Below, one piece after another: positions 43,923 to 51,972 of a DNA stretch of 64,000 bases. Source of the DNA: Anaerolineae bacterium (GTDB taxonomy: Bacteria; Chloroflexota; Anaerolineae; Aggregatilineales; J027); the NCBI GenBank assembly GCA_021463865.1, contig JAJTXY010000008.1:124001-188000 (forward strand), given 5' to 3'. Position numbers and translations under genes: made by a program. Within the stretch, counting starts at the first letter, position 1. The number at the start of each line of letters is the position of its first letter. The notes under the pieces are model-generated. The model had not been told where the DNA came from. It worked only from the letters and a program-made list of their open reading frames with translations, and did no database searches.

Positions 43923-46820
43923 TTGGAACGGCGTTTCCAAATTTATGTGATTGCAGTATTTGGGTTGCTGCTGATTGTAGCACTGATCGGTGTGGTAACG
44001 CTGTTCGCCTCAGGTGTGATTGGGCGCACCGTGTTAGACCAATTCAAAGTTCAACAATTACAGATTAGCACGTCGGTTGCCCAGCAAACAGAAGCCTATT
44101 TTAACAGTCTCAGTTTTGAAATCATCAGTCTTGCCAGTTCACCTGAGATTCAAGGGATTGGTACCAGCCAAACACCACAAGCCATTGCCGCAATTGAGGC
44201 GAATATTGAACGGGCTGAACGCCAAAACACAGTAAATAGTGTCACCCGCTATGATTTTCGAGGCCGTCCACGTTATGCGTGGCCTTCCCAATATAATGAT
44301 CTTATTGAACAAGGTGAAGCATATCCATTTGCCATCCCCCCTGAACTGCTTGAACTGACAACAGAGGGTGGGGTAATCGAGTTACCTACCCAAATATATC
44401 GTGTCATTCGCTCTGGACAGGCTCGCCCCGATTATTTGCTGATAACCCCAGTTGAAGCCCGCACCGGCAATACCGAATATCTGGTGTATGAGCTTGATCT
44501 TGACGCTATTTTTAGTCAAGACCTCAGTCTCGATGGGTTTGTAGATTCCGAATCAGGCCAGTTGTGGGTTTTGGACAATGAAGGAACGTTGCTATATCAA
44601 GCCCGTACCGAAGGTGAGACCATCTCGGACGTGCGCGAAGCCTTCCCAGCCACGATCCTACAAAACATTCTGGCTGGTGGGGATTCTGTTTCGCGGACTT
44701 ATAGCCCTAGGGGAACAGAACGTATTGCGGCCATTGCCCCGGTGCAGGTAAGTGGCTATTCGTTTATCTTGATGCTAAGTCAAGATACGGATGAAGCCAG
44801 TAACTTGGTAGCCGGCGATATTCAGCTTATTTCGGTGATGGCAATTGTCACGAGTGTCTTAATTGCGATTCTAGTCTTCTTCGGGGTACGCCGTCTGGTG
44901 CGTGAAACCAGCCGCCGCCGTGCTGAGGCCAGCGCCCAACGAACTGCCCGCGCTTTGTTGGAGGTCTCCCGCGCCCTTAACTCATCACTTGATCTACAAA
45001 CTGTGCTGGATCGGATTCTGTCGGAATTACAAAAGTTAATTCCCTTCTATAGCGCTTCGATTCTGCTGTTAAATGACCGAGGCCTGTTAGAAGTGGCGAC
45101 CCATCGCGGCGATGATGCTGAGGCCCATGCCCAAACGACCTTTTTAGCCACCGAAGCACGGGCTGCCCGTGAAGTGATTGCACGCGGACATCCGGTCATT
45201 ATTCAAGACACTGCTCATGATGAACGGTGGACACCCCTGCCCGGCAGCGATATTCAATCATGGATGGGTCTGCCCCTACGAGTATTTGAGCGTTCGGTGG
45301 GTGTTTTGAACGTGAATGGGCGCACAATAGATGCCTTTACCTCTCAAGATGTTGAGTTGGCCGAAGCATTTTCGGATCAGGCCAGCGTCGCGCTGCAAAA
45401 TGCACGACTGCACGATATGGAAGTAAAGCGTATCGAGCAGGAACTTACTGTTGCCCGTGGAATCCAAACCAGCTTGCTGCCCACTGAGCCACCTAAGCTA
45501 CCTGAATTGGAGATTGCCTTCACCTCGCTGGCCGCCCGTCAAGTCAGCGGCGACTATTTCCAAATCTTGCCCCTGCCAGACCGTCAACTAGGGATTTTCA
45601 TCGGGGATGTGAGCGGTAAGGGTATGCCTGCCGCCTTGATTATGGCGGTCATCACCACCGCGCTGCGTGATGAAATCAACCGCCATCGTTATCCCGGTGA
45701 ACTTTTGAACGCATTAAATGAACGTCTCTTGGATCGTCTGTTACAAAATCAGATGAATAGCGCCTTGATTGCAGCACTCTTCGACCCCAATAGCTACGAA
45801 TTCACCATCGCTAATGCCGGTATGGTTCAACCCTATATACGGGATGAAGAGGGGGCATGGGATTTTGTGGATGTGGGTGGGTATCCATTGGGATCGAGCC
45901 AGCAAACCCATTACACCACCAAATCATTGCAACTTCAGCCGGGTCGAGCGATGGTGCTCTTTAGCGACGGTATTGTTGAGGCGATGAATCGGCGGGGTGA
46001 ATTCTTTGGATTTGAACGCCTCGAACAACTGCTGAACAAGATTGCCGACGACGCTAATGCCGAAGACATTCTCAAAGAAATCGTGGAGGCCGTTGATAAA
46101 CATCTTGATAAAGAAGTGGCCCAAGACGACATCACGGTGATGGTACTGCGACCACTGCAAGTGGAGCACCCCGCTCCATCCGCAATGCCGGGGTCAAGAT
46201 TATCCACTAACCCTGATTTTCCCAATGGAAAAGAACTGCTTGACGAGGATGATTCTCGGACGCTAATTGCCGAAGATGAGCCAGCCAAGAAACCCTCTAT
46301 TTTTCATCATCTCGATTTCTCGACAGGGACGGAGAGCTATTCAATGCCGAGGCAAAACGTTGAGTTGTTTTTACCCAGCACATTAGGATTTGAGAAGGTG
46401 GCCCGCAACGCCGCCGAAGCGATTGCCCGCGAAATGGGCTTTACCGAAGACCGGATTGATGACCTCAAGACGGCTGTGGCCGAAGCCTGCATGAACGCGA
46501 TTGAACACGGAAATTTGCAAGACCGCTCCTCGGCAGTTACGGTGCTTTTGAGCGCTGCGCCCGGCCATCTGCAAATTCGCGTTGAAGATCGCGGACGGCA
46601 ATCTATTCCAGACCCACTACCTGCCCCCGGCACCAGCGCACCGGATCGCGGGTGGGGATTGTTCTTCATCCAAAGTTTGATGGACGAAGTGGAAATTACC
46701 CGTCTGCCGGAGGGGGGTAATCTGGTTAAAATGACCATCTATCTGGGTAAAACAGAAGGCGAACTGTCGGAATCCGAACCGACTTCGGATGCTTCTGAAT
46801 GGGTTGATGAGGCTGACTAA
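43923..46820 (+). CDS. Membrane sensor with GAF, SpoIIE-type PP2C phosphatase and RsbW-like ATPase domains
   Basis: The 965-residue protein has a helix at about 8-30, an outside sensor domain (31-300, probably Cache-like), a second helix at about 304-322, a GAF domain (346-510), a PP2C/SpoIIE phosphatase (526-740; SGDYFQ, GDVSGKGMPAALIM and DDITVMVL hold the metal-binding Asp residues), and a histidine-kinase-like ATPase of anti-sigma type (813-945; EACMNAIEHGN and GWGLFFIQSLMDEV). It likely dephosphorylates the STAS protein encoded 18 bases downstream and may rephosphorylate it through the ATPase domain. The TTG start at 43923 follows AGGGAG by about 7 bases; the longer frame from 43851 crosses a TATAAT box. 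Confidence 0.88.
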   Translation: MERRFQIYVIAVFGLLLIVALIGVVTLFASGVIGRTVLDQFKVQQLQISTSVAQQTEAYFNSLSFEIISLASSPEIQGIGTSQTPQAIAAIEANIERAERQNTVNSVTRYDFRGRPRYAWPSQYNDLIEQGEAYPFAIPPELLELTTEGGVIELPTQIYRVIRSGQARPDYLLITPVEARTGNTEYLVYELDLDAIFSQDLSLDGFVDSESGQLWVLDNEGTLLYQARTEGETISDVREAFPATILQNILAGGDSVSRTYSPRGTERIAAIAPVQVSGYSFILMLSQDTDEASNLVAGDIQLISVMAIVTSVLIAILVFFGVRRLVRETSRRRAEASAQRTARALLEVSRALNSSLDLQTVLDRILSELQKLIPFYSASILLLNDRGLLEVATHRGDDAEAHAQTTFLATEARAAREVIARGHPVIIQDTAHDERWTPLPGSDIQSWMGLPLRVFERSVGVLNVNGRTIDAFTSQDVELAEAFSDQASVALQNARLHDMEVKRIEQELTVARGIQTSLLPTEPPKLPELEIAFTSLAARQVSGDYFQILPLPDRQLGIFIGDVSGKGMPAALIMAVITTALRDEINRHRYPGELLNALNERLLDRLLQNQMNSALIAALFDPNSYEFTIANAGMVQPYIRDEEGAWDFVDVGGYPLGSSQQTHYTTKSLQLQPGRAMVLFSDGIVEAMNRRGEFFGFERLEQLLNKIADDANAEDILKEIVEAVDKHLDKEVAQDDITVMVLRPLQVEHPAPSAMPGSRLSTNPDFPNGKELLDEDDSRTLIAEDEPAKKPSIFHHLDFSTGTESYSMPRQNVELFLPSTLGFEKVARNAAEAIAREMGFTEDRIDDLKTAVAEACMNAIEHGNLQDRSSAVTVLLSAAPGHLQIRVEDRGRQSIPDPLPAPGTSAPDRGWGLFFIQSLMDEVEITRLPEGGNLVKMTIYLGKTEGELSESEPTSDASEWVDEAD

Positions 46821-46838
46821 AGGGGGAGTAATAAATCA

Positions 46839-47240
46839 ATGGCTAAGGATGTACAGTTTCGACAGGATGGCAAGATAGGCTTTTTGGATTTTCCGCGTGA
46901 TGTGATTGCCCAAACACGCGAATCGGCATATGCCGCCTATAATCAACTTTCGGTAAGCAAGGTAGAGATTGTGGCGATGAACTTTGAAACCAGTGATTAT
47001 CTCAACAGCGCTGGAATCGGTTTGGTGATTAGTCTGGTTGAAGATGCAAATCGGGCCGGACGTCGTGTATTTGCCTATGGCTTGTCGTCGCACTATCGCA
47101 AATTATTCAGCATGGTAGGATTGACGGAACGGCTATCGTTGGTGGCAAATGAACAGGCAATGCGTGATAAATTAAATCCCCCACCCCCCCCTGAAGAAGC
47201 GAAAAAGGAAGAACCTAAGAAAGAAGAGCCTAAAAGCTGA
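46839..47240 (+). CDS. STAS-domain anti-anti-sigma factor
   Basis: The 133-residue protein is an RsbV/SpoIIAA-like STAS domain (about 1-108) with the phosphorylation loop NFETSDYLNSAGIGLVISL near residues 49-67; Ser in LNSAG is the expected site. It then has a Pro-rich and Lys/Glu-rich tail (PPPPPEEAKKEEPKKEEPK). It would bind and remove an anti-sigma factor when unphosphorylated. It follows directly after the PP2C/ATPase protein gene, forming a compact partner-switching pair. No alternative sigma gene is adjacent. Confidence 0.87.
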   Translation: MAKDVQFRQDGKIGFLDFPRDVIAQTRESAYAAYNQLSVSKVEIVAMNFETSDYLNSAGIGLVISLVEDANRAGRRVFAYGLSSHYRKLFSMVGLTERLSLVANEQAMRDKLNPPPPPEEAKKEEPKKEEPKS

Positions 47241-47269
47241 GTTCAATCAGTTCCGCTCTATAGAATAAA

Positions 47270-47303
47270 AAATGACGGCTTTCCATCAGGTAGGCCGTCA
47301 TTT
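47270..47303. terminator. Bidirectional terminator between STAS gene and lipoprotein gene
   Basis: AAATGACGGC and GCCGTCATTT form a 10-base stem with a 14-base loop between convergent genes. On the minus strand the stem is followed by six T; on the plus strand the T-run is short. Confidence 0.88.
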
Positions 47304-47312
47304 CTATCTACC

Positions 47313-48683
47313 CTATTCGACTAGAAACGGGTCTTGATAGGTAATCCCAATTGTTTGATCGTCCACCGCTACCCCGGCTTTGTAAATCGTCAAGGTAAAA
47401 TAAATCGTTGTACCAGTGGCTACATCGGGGCAGACCTGACGACTATCCACTCCCACAACACCCTCGGTTGTTTCATCATAGGAAGAATACAGATAAACCG
47501 CATCCACGTATTCGACACTCCAATAGATGTTGGTGCAATAGACATAGACGTCATCAACCAGTGCCGGAAGTTCATAGTAATCCGCATAGAAATAGTGGAT
47601 AACAGGGCCGGGTGTCGCCCCCGGTACAGGAGTATTGGTTGGCCCAGAAGGACGCGGCCCAGTGGGTCGGGTAATGCCCGGTGCGTCAACCGTTGGCACG
47701 TTGCCACACCCGCCAAACTCATTCACATCCGCATCTTTGGCCCATGCCTGTGGCGCACCCGTAATACTAATCTGCCACCAATTTTCGCCAACCGTATCAT
47801 TTTTCCCCGTAACCAAATAGAGGACGCCAAATTCGAGTACCTCAAGTGGCCCGCGATTATCCCCCGGCCCAACCCGTGCGATCACCTCACGTCCGCGAAT
47901 TGGCCCAATCTGGCAGGGAAGCGGCTCTTTGGGGTCAAACACAATGGCCGGGGTCGCCGTGCCCGTACCGGTTGGCGAAGGGCTACTGGTGATGGTCGGC
48001 GTCGGCGAGGCGGTGCGAGTTGGAGAAGCCGTCAAACTTGGCATCGCCGTAAATGTTGCTGTCCCAGTGGTTGTCGAGGTGGAGGTCAAAGTAGCAGTTG
48101 GCGTCGGTGTGGAAGTAAGGGTGAAAGTCGCCGTTGAGGTGGCAGTAGGAGTTGGTGAAGCGGTTGCCGTTGAAGTCGCGGTTGCGGTTGGTGTGAGGGT
48201 TGGTGTTGGGGTCGCTTGTAGGGCGTACACAAACACTGGCGCAGAAACTACGCCACTCACTTCCACCGTCAATTCATAAACAACCAATCCATCTTCATTG
48301 GTTGTTCCCACTTCTTGTTGAACTGGCAGCCACTCACCCTCATAACGCGCTAAAGCACCCGCCGTTTCTTCAACTGCTTGCGGACTGCCCAAATCTACAG
48401 TGGTCAGCAGTCCTCCATTCACATCGCGTACACTGAGTAGAGCACCCCCTGTTAGCGAGGCGGCATGGGCAACAATTTCAATGGGGGACGTCCCAAACAC
48501 CACCATTTCATTGGTCAATGGGCTATCAATCCACACACGCGGCGGATTAATCGCAACGGCCTGCGGTTCGATATTTTCGACGTCCGGTGTAGGGGTTGGC
48601 GTAGCATCTTCTTCGCAGGCGGTCATCCCGAACCCCAGCAGGCCAATCAATAACAGCAGAAAGTACCAAGATTTTGTATTCAT
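47313..48683 (-). CDS. Lipoprotein with Thr/Pro-rich spacer and SH3-like region
   Basis: The 456-residue protein starts with a lipoprotein signal (helix 7-20, lipobox GMTAC, Cys23). An N-terminal beta-rich domain (50-160; WIDSPLTNEMVVFGTSPIEI, resembling Gmad2/Ig-like immunoglobulin domains) is followed by a long low-complexity Thr/Ala/Pro/Ser spacer (about 165-255). A domain with paired Cys (PCQIGPIRGREVIARVGPGDN, SH3-like, 265-335) comes next, and a C-terminal beta domain ends the protein. It is probably displayed on the cell surface. It starts 2 bases after the rhodanese stop, so it is co-transcribed with it. Confidence 0.8.
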   Translation of the reverse strand: MNTKSWYFLLLLIGLLGFGMTACEEDATPTPTPDVENIEPQAVAINPPRVWIDSPLTNEMVVFGTSPIEIVAHAASLTGGALLSVRDVNGGLLTTVDLGSPQAVEETAGALARYEGEWLPVQQEVGTTNEDGLVVYELTVEVSGVVSAPVFVYALQATPTPTLTPTATATSTATASPTPTATSTATFTLTSTPTPTATLTSTSTTTGTATFTAMPSLTASPTRTASPTPTITSSPSPTGTGTATPAIVFDPKEPLPCQIGPIRGREVIARVGPGDNRGPLEVLEFGVLYLVTGKNDTVGENWWQISITGAPQAWAKDADVNEFGGCGNVPTVDAPGITRPTGPRPSGPTNTPVPGATPGPVIHYFYADYYELPALVDDVYVYCTNIYWSVEYVDAVYLYSSYDETTEGVVGVDSRQVCPDVATGTTIYFTLTIYKAGVAVDDQTIGITYQDPFLVE

Positions 48684-48685
48684 GA

Positions 48686-49039
48686 TTAGTAGATTCGGGG
48701 CAAACTAGGGTCAACATCCTGCGCCCAACGCAAAATGCCACCATCGAGATTGAATAGGTTTTCTTCGGGCCAACCTTGCACCGCCAAAAATTCAGCAGCT
48801 TGCATACTGCGGCCTCCGCTGCGACATACAAAAACCACCACTTTATCTTGTGGAATTTCATCGGCACGTAAAGGTAGATCGGTCAAAATAATCTGCTTGG
48901 CAAAATCCAGTTTAGAAATTTCTAGTTCCCAGTCCTGCCGCACATCAATAACCACAATAGCTTCACCCGCATCCAAGCGGCGTTTAAGTTCAGCGGGTTT
49001 CATGTTGTGAATCGCCACTCTGTTATTCCCCACCTTCAT
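48686..49039 (-). CDS. Rhodanese-like sulfurtransferase
   Basis: The 117-residue protein is a single rhodanese domain with AIVVIDVRQDWELEIS near residues 27-42 and the active-site loop VFVCRSGGRSMQAAEFL near 68-84 (catalytic Cys in CRSGGRS). It transfers sulfane sulfur via a Cys persulfide. It sits just beyond the terminator at the end of the sulfur operon and may be partly expressed from read-through. Its partner gene downstream encodes a lipoprotein. The substrate is unknown. Confidence 0.9.
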   Translation of the reverse strand: MKVGNNRVAIHNMKPAELKRRLDAGEAIVVIDVRQDWELEISKLDFAKQIILTDLPLRADEIPQDKVVVFVCRSGGRSMQAAEFLAVQGWPEENLFNLDGGILRWAQDVDPSLPRIY

Positions 49040-49051
49040 CTCAGAAATGAA

Positions 49052-49090
49052 AAAAGCGCATTTCCATAATTATACAGAAATCGCGCTTTT
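49052..49090 (-). terminator. Terminator at end of the sulfur operon
   Basis: AAAAGCGC and GCGCTTTT form the outer stem; an inner ATTTC/GAAAT pairing extends it past one unpaired base, and six T follow on the minus strand. It lies about 31 bases after the MoeB-like stop. The loop contains TATAAT on the minus strand, which might serve the following rhodanese gene. Confidence 0.78.
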
Positions 49091-49121
49091 GGGGTGCAAA
49101 GCGAAAAATATCAGAACACCA

Positions 49122-50318
49122 TCAATAGACAGGCAGGGATTGGTCTATCTGTTTGGCCCACGCATTGATGCCGCCAGAGACATTAATCGCATTAGTAAAA
49201 CCAGCGTCTTGTAACCAGCGCACCACATCCCCACTGCGTACTCCGGTGCGGCAAAGTACCATCAAGGTTCTATCGCGGGGGAGTTCATTTAAGTGGTTCA
49301 TGACCTCTCCTTTGGGGATAAACACTGATCCCTCGATTTTGCTGATGGCCCATTCATGCGGTTCGCGCACATCCAAAATGGTCAATTTCTCGCCGCCTGC
49401 CACGCGCTCCTTGAGGGCTTTTACGCCGACAGCGGGAATCGGTTTGAGACCTGTGCCATTGTCAAAACTGCTGCGATCATGGGCGGGCACACCACAGAAC
49501 TGCTCATAATCAATCAGTTCAGTGAGGGTGGGGTGTTCGCTGCATACCGGGCAGTTGGGGTTCTTACGAATTTTCATGGTATCAAAGGTCATTGCCAGCG
49601 CATCATACAGCAAGAGACGTCCGACCAATGGTTGCCCAATGCCCAAAATCAACTTAATGGCTTCGGTGGCCTGTAATGTGCCGATGGTTCCCGGCAAAAT
49701 TCCCAAAACGCCGCCTTCCGCGCAACTTGGCACAAGGCCGGGGGGTGGGGGTTCGGGGAATAAGCAGCGATAGCACGGCCCGTCCTCATGACCAAAAACC
49801 GATACCTGACCTTCAAAACGGAAGATGCTGCCATAGACGTTAATTTTGCCCAACATCACGCAGGCATCATTGACCAAATAGCGCGTCGGGAAATTATCTG
49901 TGCCGTCAATCACGATGTCGTAATCTTTGATGATGTCGAGGGCGTTTTCGCTGGTGAGCGGCACGTTATATTTGACCAATTTGACAAAGGGGTTTAGGTC
50001 GGCCAATGTCTCTTCCGCCGATTCCAATTTGGAGCGCCCAATGTCTTTGGTGCCATGAATGATCTGACGCTGTAAATTGGTGAAATCCACGACATCGTAA
50101 TCCACCAAGCCAATGGTGCCAATGCCAGCGGCGGCGAGATACATGCTGGTAGGACTACCAAGACCCCCCGTACCAATCAACAATATACTGGCGGCTTTGA
50201 GTTTCTTTTGTCCCTCAATCCCCACTTCCGGCATAATGAGGTGGCGGCTGTAACGCAGCACTTCCTCATGGGAGAGCCTGACTTCGGATGGGGCAATCAC
50301 AGTTGTGGGTAGAGCCAT
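49122..50318 (-). CDS. moeZ: MoeB/ThiF-type adenylyltransferase with C-terminal rhodanese domain (MoeZ-like)
   Basis: The 398-residue protein adenylates the C-terminal Gly-Gly of ubiquitin-like sulfur carriers and then converts it to a thiocarboxylate. The E1-like domain (15-265) has LLIGTGGLGSPTSMYLAAAG near residues 46-65, a zinc site from CYRC near 181 and CPVC near 251, and VDFTNLQRQI near 78. The rhodanese domain (290-395) has the active Cys in MVLCRTGVRSGDVVRWL. This fusion is the MoeZ type, which in mycobacteria activates CysO and MoaD. It is the last gene of the CysM-JAMM-carrier operon, supporting that role here. Confidence 0.92.
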   Translation of the reverse strand: MALPTTVIAPSEVRLSHEEVLRYSRHLIMPEVGIEGQKKLKAASILLIGTGGLGSPTSMYLAAAGIGTIGLVDYDVVDFTNLQRQIIHGTKDIGRSKLESAEETLADLNPFVKLVKYNVPLTSENALDIIKDYDIVIDGTDNFPTRYLVNDACVMLGKINVYGSIFRFEGQVSVFGHEDGPCYRCLFPEPPPPGLVPSCAEGGVLGILPGTIGTLQATEAIKLILGIGQPLVGRLLLYDALAMTFDTMKIRKNPNCPVCSEHPTLTELIDYEQFCGVPAHDRSSFDNGTGLKPIPAVGVKALKERVAGGEKLTILDVREPHEWAISKIEGSVFIPKGEVMNHLNELPRDRTLMVLCRTGVRSGDVVRWLQDAGFTNAINVSGGINAWAKQIDQSLPVY

Positions 50319-50333
50319 TGAGAATGATCCTTG

Positions 50334-50747
50334 TTATGCAATTGCTTCTTGAATCTGCTTGCGAAGTTTTTCGGCAGAGGCCACACCATAGTTGACGGCT
50401 TTGGGCTGTCCCTGCGCATCTAGGATATAGGTAGTGGGTAGGCTCATCACCCCCCAGCGTTGGGCGTCATCCAATTGATAGTCGGCGTCAACCCGGATAA
50501 TCTGCACATCTTCATAACCGGGCAAGCTACGCAGTCGGCTAAAGGCAGGCTGTTGCTGCATTTTACACGCCACACACCCATCAGCGGTGAAATAGAGTAT
50601 GGCGGGTTTGCCGGGGATGAAGACCGCTAACAAGGGATCATGATGAGCGAGATAGGTGGCTCGTCGCAAGCCCCACCATTTCCAGCCATGATACAGTGCG
50701 AGGCCCAAAGTAATGAGGGCCGTTAGGGTGATGAGTCGTTCCAGCAT
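50334..50747 (-). CDS. Membrane-anchored thioredoxin-like protein
   Basis: The 137-residue protein has one N-terminal helix (about 4-20) and a thioredoxin fold with the active-site CVACK near residues 58-62 in ILYFTADGCVACKMQQQ and a cis-Pro in SLPTTYILDAQG near 102. It catalyses disulfide reduction. The neighbour upstream is a DUF4395 membrane protein, a common pairing in bacteria. In this operon the pair could supply reducing power for sulfur-carrier chemistry (inference). Confidence 0.85.
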   Translation of the reverse strand: MLERLITLTALITLGLALYHGWKWWGLRRATYLAHHDPLLAVFIPGKPAILYFTADGCVACKMQQQPAFSRLRSLPGYEDVQIIRVDADYQLDDAQRWGVMSLPTTYILDAQGQPKAVNYGVASAEKLRKQIQEAIA

Positions 50748-50759
50748 TTCGTTTCCCTC

Positions 50760-51212
50760 TTAGGCAGGCCGATTGATGGGTTGAACCTTAAAACCGGGAA
50801 TACCGCGTTTGCCCAGTTGGTAGTAGATAAAGCAGCCCGTGCAGAAACCCGCAAAAAGATTGAGCGCAGCCAAGCCAATCACCATAAACGCCAGTACCCA
50901 ACCAACTACGGCGACATCGGCAAGCAGGGCAACGGTGGCAATCGCCAAAAACGCCCCGCCCAAACCCTGCGCAAAGAGGTGCGGTTCGGGATTATCTTCT
51001 ATCACATCCGGTTTGACCAAGCCGCTTGGTTTGAGAACATGCTGATAGAAACGTTTAAACAAGCCAGCCTGTGGAAAAATCGTGCCGACAATCATGACCG
51101 CCGAGACAAAAGCCACCAACATCCATGTACCCAATACAAAGGCTAACAGTAAAAGCCCGATGATGAATGCCTGATTGGTACGCAAGGCACTGTGGTCAAC
51201 TTTACGAATCAT
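50760..51212 (-). CDS. DUF4395 membrane protein
   Basis: The 150-residue protein has about four membrane helices (near 16-50, 88-110, 112-130). It matches DUF4395 through VDHSALRTNQAFIIGLLLLAF, FKRFYQHVLKP and the conserved Cys pair in NLFAGFCTGCFIYYQL near residues 121-136. The paired cysteines at the membrane and the neighbouring thioredoxin gene suggest electron or thiol exchange across the membrane (inference). It lies in the middle of the sulfur operon, 12 bases before the thioredoxin gene. Confidence 0.82.
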   Translation of the reverse strand: MIRKVDHSALRTNQAFIIGLLLLAFVLGTWMLVAFVSAVMIVGTIFPQAGLFKRFYQHVLKPSGLVKPDVIEDNPEPHLFAQGLGGAFLAIATVALLADVAVVGWVLAFMVIGLAALNLFAGFCTGCFIYYQLGKRGIPGFKVQPINRPA

Positions 51213-51242
51213 ATGCCCACCACTCCCTAATCAACTAGATTT

Positions 51243-51533
51243 CTATCTTCCACCAGCAATACTGGGGATAATGCGTAATTTATCCCCCGGCTCAACTTCC
51301 GTGTCCAAGCCGCTCCGAAAACGCACATCCTCATCACCAATAAAAATATTGACGAAATTCCGCAGTTCATCTCCGTTATACAAATGCGGACGCAAATCCG
51401 GAAACTGTGTGGTCAAATCGCTGAGAATCGCGCTGACCGTCGCACCGGATACATTCACTTCCGCATTCCCGCCCGTATAGGAGCGCAGGGGGGTCGGGAT
51501 TTTAATGGTTGCCATTGTTAGACTTCTCCTCAA
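51243..51533 (-). CDS. MoaD/ThiS-family sulfur carrier (CysO-like) ending Gly-Gly-Arg
   Basis: The 96-residue ubiquitin-like protein has the beta-grasp sequence IKIPTPLRSYTGGNAEVNVSG at the N-terminus, VNIFIGDEDVR near residue 60 and the C-terminal segment KLRIIPSIAGGR. Carriers of this class form a thiocarboxylate on the last Gly and deliver sulfur for cysteine synthesis. Here one extra residue, Arg, follows Gly-Gly, so activation should need removal of Arg. The JAMM peptidase gene that overlaps this start by 32 bases is the obvious candidate. The start at 51533 has a GGAG site (GAGGAGAAGTC). Confidence 0.88.
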   Translation of the reverse strand: MRRSLTMATIKIPTPLRSYTGGNAEVNVSGATVSAILSDLTTQFPDLRPHLYNGDELRNFVNIFIGDEDVRFRSGLDTEVEPGDKLRIIPSIAGGR

Positions 51534-51966
51534 ATACTGCTTGACTAAAACTTAACTGACCTTCAATAAATGACTCGCGGTTGGCGGCGAGTTCCCACAG
51601 GCGCGATTCGGCTCGTTTGCCGCCCCGCACCGAAACAATCAGATAGGCAAAATAGGGCCATGCGTGTGTCCGGTCAAATTCCGACGGGATAGCAGGATGA
51701 TCGGGATGGGAATGGAAATAGCCCAATAACGATAATCCCCGTGCATCGGCCTCATCTTCAATCCGCTGAAATGCACCCGCCTCGGCAAGATAACGATGAA
51801 ATTGTTCTTCGGAAGCAAAGGTGTTTTCGACCAAATGGACTTCCGTGACCTGTCGGGTATCACCCTTAATATGCCCGACCAAAAAACCACCGCCTTCACT
51901 GGGGAAGGTATTTTCCAGATGATGGGTAAGGCGGTCATGTAATTCTGTTGAAATGACCAACTCCAC
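51502..51966 (-). CDS. JAMM/MPN metallopeptidase (Mec-like)
   Basis: The 154-residue peptidase has the full JAMM motif: a Glu in PSEGGGFLVGHI near residues 23-34 and HSHPDHPAIPSEFD near 102-115 (HxHx7Sx2D). In mycobacteria the related Mec cleaves cysteine from the CysO carrier; in a Pseudomonas siderophore pathway a JAMM enzyme trims residues after Gly-Gly. Either activity fits here. The gene starts 6 bases after the synthase stop and overlaps the carrier gene by 32 bases, indicating coupled synthesis. Confidence 0.92.
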   Translation of the reverse strand: MELVISTELHDRLTHHLENTFPSEGGGFLVGHIKGDTRQVTEVHLVENTFASEEQFHRYLAEAGAFQRIEDEADARGLSLLGYFHSHPDHPAIPSEFDRTHAWPYFAYLIVSVRGGKRAESRLWELAANRESFIEGQLSFSQAVFEEKSNNGNH

Positions 51967-51972
51967 GTCGGT

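Noticed and set aside
47334..48137. 267-codon plus-strand frame opposite the lipoprotein gene
   Set aside because: Its Arg/Gly-rich composition comes from the repetitive Thr/Pro-coding region on the other strand, and the lipoprotein has a clear signal and lipobox.
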